64,000 nt of DNA from Thermosynechococcus vestitus BP-1. GTDB lineage: Bacteria; Cyanobacteriota; Cyanobacteriia; Thermosynechococcales; Thermosynechococcaceae. The translations under genes and the position numbers were made by a program. The notes beneath the pieces are model-generated. The model saw only the letters and a program-made list of their open reading frames with translations. It made no database searches and was not told the origin of the DNA. Positions 52,175-60,961 of this stretch are shown in pieces (the stretch's first letter is position 1; each line of letters starts with the position of its first letter). Location: contig NC_004113.1 in NCBI RefSeq assembly GCF_000011345.1, positions 2,461,501 to 2,525,500 on the forward strand, written 5' to 3'.

Positions 52175-52445
52175 AGAAACAAGTTAGACCGCAACTACTG
52201 CCTCTGGGGAACGGGTGAAACCGCTGATTGTCGCCTTTACCGATCGCCCGCGGGTGTATCACTGGATGAATTGGCTTTGGGGCGTGAAGCCGATGCTTTT
52301 GGAAACGCTCCCTATAACCTTTGCAGGAATGCTTGCCGTGGCCAAAAACCAACTCAAAGAGCGCCAGCTGGTCAGCAAGGGCGATAAAATTTTGATCCTG
52401 GGTGACATTCCTGCCCAAAGCCCTCAAGGCACCAAGTTTTATTAA
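52175..52445 (+). pseudogene. Pyruvate kinase pseudogene, 3' remnant
   Basis: Right after the transposon end the frame reads TATTASGERVKPLIVAFTDR, then WGVKPMLLETLP and KGDKILILGDIPAQSPQG, ending GTKFY. This is the C-terminal allosteric domain of pyruvate kinase. It has a TAG near its left edge. With the 5' remnant it shows one gene cut in two by the transposon. Confidence 0.85.
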
Positions 52446-52545
52446 GATTCATAGGATTCGCACCTAAAGGGGAACAGAATCCCAGGTAGAGGCGGTCTCG
52501 AGAGAAACAAGGTTCATGACGTTTTAGCTTAGTTTGTCTGCTGCT

Positions 52546-53253
52546 ATGAAACATCCGTTGAGGCCTTTTTATACCCTCGGTCTTGTCGCTTTTCTTGTGG
52601 GGGCATCTGTGGTGGTTGCTGAGGGACCCGCCGTGAGTCAAGAGGCCCAACGTACCCTGACGGTCATAGGTCGAGGGACAGAAGCCATTTCAGCAACCCT
52701 TGCCCAAGTGAGCCTTGGGGTCGAAGTTCAAGGTCGTACGGCCCAGGAGGTACAGCAGGAGGTGGCGCGGCGAGCCAATGCGATTTTGGCGGTTTTGCGG
52801 GCACGGGAGGTCAGTCAACTGCAAACCACGGGGCTGAGTCTCAGTCCAAATTATGAATACACCAACAATCGGCGGATACTGGTGGGCTATATCGGGCGCA
52901 ATACCGTGAGTTTTCGCATTGCCAGCGATCGCGTGGGGCCACTCCTTGACGCTGCTGTGCAAGCTGGCGCAACCACGATTGACAATCTTAGCTTTACGGC
53001 CCCAGAGGCCACCATTGCCGCTGCCCAACGCACTGCCCTGCAGCGGGCAACCCAAGATGCCCAAAGCCAAGCCCAAGCAGTGCTGAGTGCCCTCAATCTC
53101 CAACCGCGGCAAGTGGTGAGCATTCAAATTGGTCAGGCGGCACCTCCTCCAAAACTCTTCAGCGTTCGCGCAGCAACGATGGCTGATAGCACCCCTGTCG
53201 TCTCTGGGGAATTGCAGGTGGAGGCGAGTGTAACGCTGCAAATTAGCTACTAG
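52546..53253 (+). CDS. SIMPL-domain (DUF541) exported protein
   Basis: From the ATG at 52546 the protein has 235 residues: a signal peptide (to about residue 30) and a SIMPL/DUF541 domain (RTLTVIGRGTEAISATLAQV, the ANAILAVL helix, LSPNYEYTNNRRILVGY). Such proteins are periplasmic or outer-membrane and oligomeric, with poorly defined roles. The next gene starts nine bases after its stop, so they are likely an operon. Confidence 0.88.
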   Translation: MKHPLRPFYTLGLVAFLVGASVVVAEGPAVSQEAQRTLTVIGRGTEAISATLAQVSLGVEVQGRTAQEVQQEVARRANAILAVLRAREVSQLQTTGLSLSPNYEYTNNRRILVGYIGRNTVSFRIASDRVGPLLDAAVQAGATTIDNLSFTAPEATIAAAQRTALQRATQDAQSQAQAVLSALNLQPRQVVSIQIGQAAPPPKLFSVRAATMADSTPVVSGELQVEASVTLQISY

Positions 53254-53262
53254 GTCTTGGTG

Positions 53263-54624
53263 ATGGCGATTGATTTCCGTTGGTGGTGGGGGAGCTGCGC
53301 GGCACTGGTTGCCCTGTCTCCAGTGTTGTCTCAGGCGCCGGCAACGATTGAAAAACCCCAAAAAGTCCTCCCTTTACCGGGGGCCCTCGATCAGGTGCCT
53401 GTGTTTAATAGCAATAGCCCAGAGGTGGTGCAGCGACCGGGCATTCTTCTTTCTACCTTTCCACCCGAGGGCAAAGGGACCCCCAAGGCCCACTTGAACT
53501 TTGCCTTTCGCGATCGCTTTGATATCTTTGCCCACCATATTGCTCAGCCCCTTGACCCGCAGGATCTCACCACCCTCTACCTAGGGATTCTCGCCTACAA
53601 CCCCAGTGCTGAAGCGGTAACAGTGAACCTGATCTATGCCGCCAGTTACCTGAGTCAACCCGATGCTCCCTTCCGCCCCCTACCCAGTCAGCAGGCTAAT
53701 GATCTAGGCCAAGTTTTTGCCGGTCCGGGCGATCGCGTCATGCTAGAGATTTTGCGACAACGGCGGCAACCGGGCTGGCCAGCACAAATCGTCATTCCCC
53801 CCCGCAGTTATGCCCTGATGGCCAATTTACCGATTCCTGTTAAGGGGCTAGACCCACCCCTCAATGGCCGTTCGCTGCTGATTCGCGCCCGCAGCAGTGG
53901 CAACATTTACCTTGCCAGTTTAGCCCGCTTTGGCAATGAAACGCCGACCCTAGAGCAATGGCAGCAGACCCTAATGACAGGGGAACTGGTCACTCCCCGC
54001 GATCGCGCCCCCACCCCCCCCCATCAAGGGGGCCACATCATCTATGGTCGAGTCGCCGGCGTGGCCCTTGGCTCCCGCTGGCACAATCCCCAACAACAAC
54101 CCATTCCCATTCCCGCCGCAGGGAGCGCCGTTTCCTATCCCATTAGTTCCTTAATCGGAGGGCGCCTAGGTACTGGGCAAATTCAAGCTGCTCCCTTGGT
54201 GGTGCGCTATCCCGATACCGCCCATGCAGCCCACGGCAACTATGGGGTTGAATATGATTTAGTGCTGCCCCTGCAAAACACTCGCGATCGCCCCCAGACC
54301 GTTCGCCTTGCCCTCCAAACCCCCATCAAGTTCGATGCACCTGCCCCTGGGCTGCGGTTTTTTGCTGAGCCGCCCAACCGCATCTTTTTCCGAGGCAGCA
54401 TCCGCTTGCGCTTCCGCGATGATCAAAGCACCCCCCAAAGTCGGATCATTCATCTGGTGCAACGCCAAGGGGAACAGGGAGAGGATTTGCTGCGCCTCCG
54501 GCTCCAACCCAAAGAAACCCGTTGGATCCAGTTCACCATGCTCTATCCACCGGATGCGACACCACCCCAAGTCTTGACAATTGAAACCCTCAGCGATCGC
54601 AAGTCTCACCCCTCAGTACAATAA
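53263..54624 (+). CDS. DUF3370-type exported protein
   Basis: The protein has 453 residues, with a signal peptide (about 1-24), then KVLPLPGALDQVPVFNSNSP and a long beta-rich body with LLIRARSSGNIYLASLARF and PHQGGHIIYGRVAGVA. I assign it to DUF3370, a family of exported cyanobacterial proteins without known function. No transmembrane segment follows the signal peptide, so it is soluble or on the surface. It follows the SIMPL gene closely. Confidence 0.78.
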   Translation: MAIDFRWWWGSCAALVALSPVLSQAPATIEKPQKVLPLPGALDQVPVFNSNSPEVVQRPGILLSTFPPEGKGTPKAHLNFAFRDRFDIFAHHIAQPLDPQDLTTLYLGILAYNPSAEAVTVNLIYAASYLSQPDAPFRPLPSQQANDLGQVFAGPGDRVMLEILRQRRQPGWPAQIVIPPRSYALMANLPIPVKGLDPPLNGRSLLIRARSSGNIYLASLARFGNETPTLEQWQQTLMTGELVTPRDRAPTPPHQGGHIIYGRVAGVALGSRWHNPQQQPIPIPAAGSAVSYPISSLIGGRLGTGQIQAAPLVVRYPDTAHAAHGNYGVEYDLVLPLQNTRDRPQTVRLALQTPIKFDAPAPGLRFFAEPPNRIFFRGSIRLRFRDDQSTPQSRIIHLVQRQGEQGEDLLRLRLQPKETRWIQFTMLYPPDATPPQVLTIETLSDRKSHPSVQ

Positions 54625-54685
54625 AAACATCCCCTCACCTTTGCTGGTCAGGTCAGATCAGCGGCATTTCTTATGAAGGGCTACC

Positions 54686-55858
54686 ATGCTAAATCCAGAC
54701 CTGTCTACGATTCAACTAACGAAAGACGACTATGAACGCTATTCCCGCCATCTGATTTTGCCGGAGGTGGGTGTTGAGGGTCAAAAACGCCTCAAAGCTG
54801 CCAGCGTGCTTTGCATTGGCACAGGTGGATTGGGATCACCGCTGCTGCTTTATCTTGCCGCTGCGGGTGTTGGTCGCCTTGGCATTGTCGATTTTGATGT
54901 GGTGGATAGTTCGAATTTGCAACGGCAGGTGATCCACGGCACCTCTTGGGTGGGCAAGCCCAAAATTGAATCGGCCAAGCACCGCATCCTTGAGATCAAT
55001 CCCTACTGCCAAGTCGATCTGTACGACACTCGCTTGAGCGCCGCCAATGCCCTTGAGATTATGGCGGACTACGACATTGTGGTGGATGGCACCGATAACT
55101 TCCCCACCCGCTACTTGGTGAACGATGCCTGTGTGCTTCTGAATAAGCCCAATGTCTATGGCTCCATCTTTCGCTTTGAAGGCCAGGCCACCGTCTTTAA
55201 CTATGAAGGCGGCCCCAACTACCGCGATCTCTACCCGGAACCCCCGCCGCCGGGTCTGGTACCCTCCTGTGCTGAAGGGGGCGTTCTTGGCATTTTACCG
55301 GGTATTATTGGTGTCATCCAGGCCACAGAGACGATTAAAATCATTCTTGGCAAAGGCACCACCCTTAGTGGCCGCCTTTTGCTCTTCAATGCTTTAGAGA
55401 TGAAATTCCGTGAACTCAAGCTGCGCCCCAACCCCGAACGGCCAGTGATTGACAAGCTGATTGACTACGAAGAATTCTGTGGTATTCGCCAAGCTAAGGC
55501 ACAGGAGGCCGCCCAAATGGCAGAAATTCCAGAAATGACTGTGCAGGAACTCAAAGCCCTTATGGATAGTGGTGCCCAAGATTACGTCCTTGTGGATGTG
55601 CGCAACCCCAATGAGTACGAAATTGCCAGGATTCCCGGTTCTGTCCTGGTTCCCCTATCGGAAATTGAAAACGGCCCGGGCGTGGAGAAAATCCGCAGTC
55701 TGCTGAATGGCCATCGCCTTTTGGTGCACTGCAAGATGGGGGGACGCTCTGCCAAAGCGTTGGGCATCCTCAAAGAGGCTGGCATTGAGGGAATCAATAT
55801 CAAAGGGGGCATCAACGCTTGGAGTCAGGAAGTCGACCCCAGCGTACCCACCTACTAA
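54686..55858 (+). CDS. moeB: MoeB/ThiF-like adenylyltransferase with C-terminal rhodanese domain
   Basis: The 390-residue E1-like enzyme has the nucleotide-binding IGTGGLGSPLLLYLAAAGVG, the DNFPTRYLVND block, and PSCAEGGVLGILPGIIGVIQ with the putative catalytic Cys. A rhodanese domain (from about 285) has HCKMGGRS with active-site Cys. It would adenylate a ubiquitin-like sulfur carrier (MoaD or ThiS) and pass sulfur to it. No CxxC pairs are present, so it lacks the zinc site found in Escherichia coli MoeB. Confidence 0.92.
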   Translation: MLNPDLSTIQLTKDDYERYSRHLILPEVGVEGQKRLKAASVLCIGTGGLGSPLLLYLAAAGVGRLGIVDFDVVDSSNLQRQVIHGTSWVGKPKIESAKHRILEINPYCQVDLYDTRLSAANALEIMADYDIVVDGTDNFPTRYLVNDACVLLNKPNVYGSIFRFEGQATVFNYEGGPNYRDLYPEPPPPGLVPSCAEGGVLGILPGIIGVIQATETIKIILGKGTTLSGRLLLFNALEMKFRELKLRPNPERPVIDKLIDYEEFCGIRQAKAQEAAQMAEIPEMTVQELKALMDSGAQDYVLVDVRNPNEYEIARIPGSVLVPLSEIENGPGVEKIRSLLNGHRLLVHCKMGGRSAKALGILKEAGIEGINIKGGINAWSQEVDPSVPTY

Positions 55859-56020
55859 CCCAAGATTGGGGGCAGGGCGGCGTAAGGGGATGTTGCGATA
55901 CATGAACTTTCTTGAAGAGAAGCACGCTCTCTCTCGCGCGATCGCCCGCCCTTGCCTAGAATAACCACTTAGGTCTGTGCCTGTGCGCGGACATGACGGA
56001 ATGCTAGGGAAATAAAAATC

Positions 56021-56488
56021 ATGGCAGAAGAACTGGTTAAGCCATATAATGGCGATCCCTTTGTGGGGCACTTGTCAACCCCCATTTCTGACTCTGGCCT
56101 AGTGAAGACGTTTATTGGTAACCTACCCGCCTATCGTCAAGGCCTCTCCCCGATCCTGCGGGGCTTGGAAGTGGGGATGGCCCATGGTTACTTCCTCATT
56201 GGTCCTTGGGTCAAGCTCGGTCCACTGCGGGACTCTGATGTGGCCAACTTAGGTGGTCTCATTTCTGGAATCGCGCTTATTCTTGTGGCGACAGCCTGCT
56301 TAGCGGCCTATGGTCTAGTCAGTTTTCAAAAGGGTGGCAGCAGCAGCGATCCCCTGAAAACCAGTGAAGGTTGGAGTCAGTTTACGGCTGGCTTCTTCGT
56401 GGGTGCCATGGGGAGTGCCTTTGTGGCCTTCTTCCTCCTCGAAAACTTTTCTGTTGTCGATGGCATCATGACTGGCTTGTTTAACTAG
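56021..56488 (+). CDS. psaL: Photosystem I subunit XI
   Basis: PsaL holds photosystem I trimers together. The 155-residue protein reads [19 protein letters not shown], then [20 protein letters not shown], with two to three transmembrane helices and the C-terminal DGIMTGLFN. It matches the family fully. A likely promoter element TAGAAT lies near 55956. psaI follows 50 bases later, and the pair is co-transcribed. Confidence 0.98.
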
Positions 56489-56538
56489 AGCCTTGGTCAC
56501 TCTTGACGTTTGATCATCCAGAAGGAGAACCGCTGATT

Positions 56539-56655
56539 ATGATGGGATCTTATGCTGCATCCTTTTTGCCTTGGATTTTTATTCCCGTGGTCTGTTGGCT
56601 CATGCCCACGGTAGTGATGGGGCTCCTGTTTCTTTACATTGAAGGAGAGGCCTAA
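56539..56655 (+). CDS. psaI: Photosystem I subunit VIII
   Basis: The 38-residue protein reads [19 protein letters not shown] and ends FLYIEGEA. It is a single transmembrane helix matching PsaI, which lies beside PsaL in the trimer core. GAAGGAGAA upstream is a strong Shine-Dalgarno. A terminator follows 45 bases after the stop. Confidence 0.95.
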
Positions 56656-56699
56656 GCCGAGGGCTAGCTTACCCAGATCAATAGAGATTGTGAATTGAG

Positions 56700-56731
56700 A
56701 ACTGGTTGGGAAATCTCCTAGCCAGTTTTTT
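56700..56731 (+). terminator. Rho-independent terminator of psaL-psaI
   Basis: AACTGG pairs with CCAGTT, flanking a partly paired loop, and the hairpin runs into six T. It lies between psaI and the converging ycf37 gene. Confidence 0.75.
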
Positions 56732-56751
56732 GTTGCTAAGCAGCGGTATCC

Positions 56752-57285
56752 TCAAGCCGCCGCACCACTGAGCCGTTTTTTCAGGGAATTCACCCGCCGT
56801 TGGGCGATCGCGTTGTTGGGGTCATATTTCAGTGTGTGCTGATAGGCTTCAAGGGCTGGTTGGGGGAGGTTCTTCTTCTCATAGGCGTGACCAAGATTGT
56901 TAGCTGCAGTCACATAGTCTGGTTGATGTTTGAGGGCCTCTTTGTACTGGCGAATCGCCAAATCGTACTGCTCCTGCATGAAGTAGGCATAGCCAAGGGC
57001 ATTGTAGATGGGGGCAAGAGGGGTTTCGCCTTCACTTTCAGCCGCCTTCAGGGCCTTTTGAAATAGGGGAATTGCTTGACTGGCCAGTTTCTTAGTGAGG
57101 TAAATGCTGCCTAGCTCAAAGTATTCTTGGGTAGTGCCCGGTTCCTGCTTGAGCTTGCGTTGGAGGCGTGTCAAGCTAGACTCAATGCGGCGGGTTTTAA
57201 GAATTTGTTTGACCACAAACCAAGCCGAGACGCCCAGTAAAACAATCAATACACTGAGATAAATGGCGGGTAAGGCATTCTCCAT
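56752..57285 (-). CDS. ycf37: Photosystem I assembly TPR protein Ycf37
   Basis: From the ATG at 57285 the protein has 177 residues: an N-terminal membrane anchor (ALPAIYLSVLIVLLGVSAWF) then three TPR units (IPLFQKALKAA, YDLAIRQYKEALKHQPD, PQPALEAYQHTLKYDPN). This is the layout of Ycf37, a photosystem I assembly/stability factor. Its position next to psaL-psaI supports the call. A longer frame upstream lacks similarity. Confidence 0.87.
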   Translation of the reverse strand: MENALPAIYLSVLIVLLGVSAWFVVKQILKTRRIESSLTRLQRKLKQEPGTTQEYFELGSIYLTKKLASQAIPLFQKALKAAESEGETPLAPIYNALGYAYFMQEQYDLAIRQYKEALKHQPDYVTAANNLGHAYEKKNLPQPALEAYQHTLKYDPNNAIAQRRVNSLKKRLSGAAA

Positions 57286-57403
57286 GGTCAGTTCTATCCT
57301 CAATGGCTTCCTGAAAAATTTAGGCTCTGTGCATTTATTCTTAGGTCTATGATAAGCAGAGCGGACCCGCTTCCTCCTAGAAATCTTCCCATTGCCAGCT
57401 AGC

Positions 57404-58597
57404 CTAGGGTTCTGGTTCCTCTTCCTTAGTGGGTTTTGCAGCCGCAGTGGGAGCAGAAATTGCGGGCATAGGTTCATGAGCCTCCCCTAGGGAAGTGGCA
57501 TGGAGTGCCAAGAATTGCTGCTCAAGATCCTGGCTTGAGGCCAGCAGGCGCCTGAGGATTTGAATTAAGCGTCGTAAATCGGACTGAAAGGAGGGATCGC
57601 TGGTCAGTTTGAGAAGGTCATTGGTGAGTTTTTGGGCATTGATGAATGTGGCGCGCGCGGCGTCTAAGGTTTGGGCGATCGACAGCATAATGAGAGGACT
57701 GCTTAGGGCCCCAGAGACTTTATTGAGATTGGCGGCTGCTTCGGCGCCATTTTTAATTAGGGCATCCAAATTCGCTAGCAATTCCCCCTGCTCCAGTTGA
57801 TTCGTCAGGGGGTGCAGTGCTTTGAGTGTGGTTCTCAGCTCTCGAGCAGCACTGTCAATGTTGCGCAAACTAGAGTTAATGGTGTTGCGGTTGACTTCAA
57901 CGATTTCACTGATTTGGTTGGCTGCACGAGTAACTGCTTGCGCGGCGATGCCAAAGTTCCGTAGTTCAGCACGGGCTTGATTACTGAGGGCATTGAAGCT
58001 ATCGAGGGCAGTGGTGACCTTCGTCAGGGATTGATCAGCACGGTTAACGATGCGGGTTGCCCCCAAAATGAGGGTGTTGGCGTTGTTGATCAGGCCTGAT
58101 TCTTCAAGGGCAGTGGTAAAACGAGTTGCGGCTCGCACCAAATCTTCTAAGCTGGCAGTGCGCACCCCGGTCACGCGATCGCCATTACAGTAAACCAACT
58201 CTGGTTGGCACTTGGGAGCAAAGGCGGTGACCCCTTCGGGAATCTCCGGTACTCGCTCCTTGGGGGTAAAGTCCAAGAAGGCTTGACCAATAAAGCCCGA
58301 CTGGCGAATCTCCGGTACAGCTCTACGGGGAATCAACACATTATTGATGCGCACACTCACTTGGACACCATTGGCATCAAAACCAATGGCCGTGACTCGT
58401 CCCACCTGGACGCCTCGATAGCGCACCTGTGTTCCCACTGCTAAGCCCGGTGCTGTGTCCAATTCCACCTCAAGGGTGTAGCTATTGGCACCGGCAAGGT
58501 TGCCCCGCAACCAGAGGAGGCCAACCCCCAATGTAGCTAAGCCCGCAAGAATGACCAGGCCCACCAAACTTTCCTGCACACGCCGTGACTGCATCAT
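57404..58597 (-). CDS. MCE-family (MlaD-like) lipid-transport protein
   Basis: The 397-residue protein has an N-terminal membrane anchor (about 9-30), one MCE domain (about 38-115; AVGTQVRYRGVQVGRVTAIG) and a long helical region predicted to be coiled (about 150-360), then a Pro/Ala/Glu-rich tail. MCE proteins form hexameric rings or tubes that carry lipids between membranes; the plant relative TGD2 imports lipids to thylakoid precursors. No ATPase or permease is next to it. Confidence 0.88.
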   Translation of the reverse strand: MMQSRRVQESLVGLVILAGLATLGVGLLWLRGNLAGANSYTLEVELDTAPGLAVGTQVRYRGVQVGRVTAIGFDANGVQVSVRINNVLIPRRAVPEIRQSGFIGQAFLDFTPKERVPEIPEGVTAFAPKCQPELVYCNGDRVTGVRTASLEDLVRAATRFTTALEESGLINNANTLILGATRIVNRADQSLTKVTTALDSFNALSNQARAELRNFGIAAQAVTRAANQISEIVEVNRNTINSSLRNIDSAARELRTTLKALHPLTNQLEQGELLANLDALIKNGAEAAANLNKVSGALSSPLIMLSIAQTLDAARATFINAQKLTNDLLKLTSDPSFQSDLRRLIQILRRLLASSQDLEQQFLALHATSLGEAHEPMPAISAPTAAAKPTKEEEPEP

Positions 58598-58638
58598 AGG
58601 GAGAGATCACCGCAAAAAATTTTTGGAATCTATAGCAA

Positions 58639-60279
58639 CTATAGTTTACTCTGAAGTCCTTGAATCGCTGCTTTTTGCCAGTGTTCTCCCGAAATCAGGG
58701 TGTGCATTTGCCAGTTAGGATCGGGTTGGGGGTAGTCTTGGCGATAGTGACCACCGCGGCTTTCCTCACGAAAGAGGGCACTTTTGAGAATTAAATAGGC
58801 AATATCCAAGAGATTGCGTAGCTCGCCCCATTCCCAAAGAGTGTCCTGCACGGCTTGATTGCTGAGGGTATAACAGTAGTTGGGGCCGAGTTCATGGAAG
58901 GCGATCGCGACTGGATGAACCAGCAATTCTTGGCGCCATTCCTTCACTTGGGAAAGCGCAGCCATTAGCGTGGGAGCATCGCGACAAATCCCCGCACTTT
59001 GCCACAGGAGTTCCCGCAAGTCTTGGCGCCACTGACGAAAGCTCACGGGCTCAATTTCCAGGGATTTCTGGCCAGCAGGGGACACTGCCAAGGGATGGGG
59101 CTGAGGTTCCAGATAAGCAAGTTGAGCTGAAAAGACAAAACATTCCAAAAGGGAGTTACTGGCTAGGCGATTGGCACCATGGACACCAGTACTAGCGACT
59201 TCGCCAACGGCATAGAGGCCGGGAAGGCTGGTTTTGGCCTGTAAATCGGTGACGACTCCCCCCATCCAGTAATGGGCTGCGGGAGACACCGGAATGGGTT
59301 GCTGCTCAACGTCAATGCCCCACTGCCGACAGACGGCGATGATTTTCGGAAAGCGGTAGTGCAGGCGATCGCGGGCAATGGGTCGTAGGTCTAGCCAGAC
59401 ATGGGGGGCAGGGGTGTGCTGAAGGTGACGGTAAATGGCACGGCTGACAATATCCCGTGGAGCAAGCTCGCCAGCAGGATGGTAATCCGTCAGAAAGCGA
59501 TGACCTGTGTTGTCGATTAAATGGGCCCCTTCACCCCGTACTGCTTCACTGATAAGAAATCGCGGTGCCCCCTCGACGGCTAGGGCAGTGGGATGAAACT
59601 GAAAAAACTCGACATCGCGAATCTGGGCACCGGCTCGCCAGGCCATTGCCACACCATCGCCAGTACTGAGGGGGGGATTGGTAGTTTGGGCAAAAACTTG
59701 ACCGCCACCCCCCGTAGCGAGAATGACCGCCCCCGAGCGCAGCCACTGAAGCTGTCCCTGATGCAACAGACACACCCCACAGCATCGCCCCGACTCTAGC
59801 CACAGATCCAAGACAAAGCTATTGGGCAAAAGCGTGATATGGGGTGCAGCAGTGACCTGTTTGAGCAGTGTCGTAATTAGGGCTTGTCCGGTGGTATCAG
59901 CGGCATGGAGTACTCGAGGACGAGAATGGGCAGCTTCGAGGGTCAGAGCCGGGCGATCGCCCGCACGATCAAAGGCAACTCCCATCGCCAACAGGCGCTC
60001 CACCTGCGCTGGTGCCTGCTCAACCAAAAACTGGACACTCACTGGATCACAAAGACCAGCTCCCGCAGCAAGGGTATCCTGGGCATGGAGCAAGGGAGAA
60101 TCCGTAGGATCAATGGCCGCAGCCATACCCCCCTGTGCCCAGCCGCTGGCGGATTGCTGGAGATCGGTTTTTGTGATCAGGCCAATGCGATAGGTGGCAG
60201 GAAGAGCAAGGGCAGCACTGAGACCCGCAGCACCACTGCCAATGATTAAGACATCAAATCCAGAAGTTGCGGGAGTCAA
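58639..60279 (-). CDS. nadB: L-aspartate oxidase
   Basis: NadB oxidises L-aspartate to iminoaspartate, the first step of NAD synthesis. The 546-residue flavoprotein carries DVLIIGSGAAGLSAALAL (FAD), SGWAQGGMAAAIDPTDSP, VEFFQFHPTAL, and the HRFLTDYHPAGELAPRDIVS active-site block with catalytic Arg. Start codon appears to be TTG at 60279. nadA and nadC are not present here. Confidence 0.95.
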   Translation of the reverse strand: MTPATSGFDVLIIGSGAAGLSAALALPATYRIGLITKTDLQQSASGWAQGGMAAAIDPTDSPLLHAQDTLAAGAGLCDPVSVQFLVEQAPAQVERLLAMGVAFDRAGDRPALTLEAAHSRPRVLHAADTTGQALITTLLKQVTAAPHITLLPNSFVLDLWLESGRCCGVCLLHQGQLQWLRSGAVILATGGGGQVFAQTTNPPLSTGDGVAMAWRAGAQIRDVEFFQFHPTALAVEGAPRFLISEAVRGEGAHLIDNTGHRFLTDYHPAGELAPRDIVSRAIYRHLQHTPAPHVWLDLRPIARDRLHYRFPKIIAVCRQWGIDVEQQPIPVSPAAHYWMGGVVTDLQAKTSLPGLYAVGEVASTGVHGANRLASNSLLECFVFSAQLAYLEPQPHPLAVSPAGQKSLEIEPVSFRQWRQDLRELLWQSAGICRDAPTLMAALSQVKEWRQELLVHPVAIAFHELGPNYCYTLSNQAVQDTLWEWGELRNLLDIAYLILKSALFREESRGGHYRQDYPQPDPNWQMHTLISGEHWQKAAIQGLQSKL

Positions 60280-60325
60280 CGCTAACCCAAAAGAAGATTA
60301 TCCCTAATATTGCTAACGAGGCTGA

Positions 60326-60730
60326 CTACTTGTATAGCCCATTATTGTAGCGATCGCCACCCTCAACAAGAGCTGTTTCCACCTCAGTCACGGTAAAGTG
60401 CTCCAAATTTTCCCGCAAAATTTGCTTTTGCCGCTCCGTCAGGCCGGGAATGTTGAGGACATCTTCAACAGATTCGTACGGAGCATTTTTAACGATTAAT
60501 TTCGCTAGGGTTGGGTATAGCCCCCGGTATTGAATAAAGGCGGCAATATTGGTATTGTTGAGGTCAATTTTTTCACCATAGGCAGTGCCGAGTTTCTCAT
60601 CTACCACATTGACCAGTTCTTCCTCGGTGGATGCAGTTGCTGCCAAGGTTGGGGCACTCCAGTTGATCCAGCCCAACAGGCTAACGCCCACAAAGTAAGC
60701 CAGTGCTAGCCAGCGGCCCAAACGTTGCAT
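60326..60730 (-). CDS. psbU: Photosystem II 12 kDa extrinsic protein PsbU
   Basis: PsbU stabilises the oxygen-evolving complex at the thylakoid lumen. Starting from the ATG at 60730 the preprotein has 134 residues: [19 protein letters not shown], then a lumenal signal to APTLAA and mature [19 protein letters not shown]. It has helix-hairpin-helix motifs ([26 protein letters not shown]). GGGAGGTAAAGG is the Shine-Dalgarno; a longer frame to 60748 would bury it. Confidence 0.97.
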
Positions 60731-60961
60731 AATTCCTTTACCTCCCAAATCTCACAGGTCATTACAAAAACAGCGGTTCATTAAGAGTCAAAGCAAAGAA
60801 CTGACCACATCGCACAGCAAGCGCAGGCGGCGGTAGCCGATCACCAGCAGGATGACAGAGAAAACTGAGGCATTATGCCCACAATAGAGTTAGGCTGCCC
60901 CCTACAGGTGATTCAATCATATCAGAGGGAGGCCGTCCCTTCATCGCCTTTTTCAAGGTGT

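Noticed and set aside
52852-53261. Minus-strand frames inside the SIMPL gene
   Set aside because: The forward gene has a signal peptide and a recognisable domain; the reverse frames have neither.
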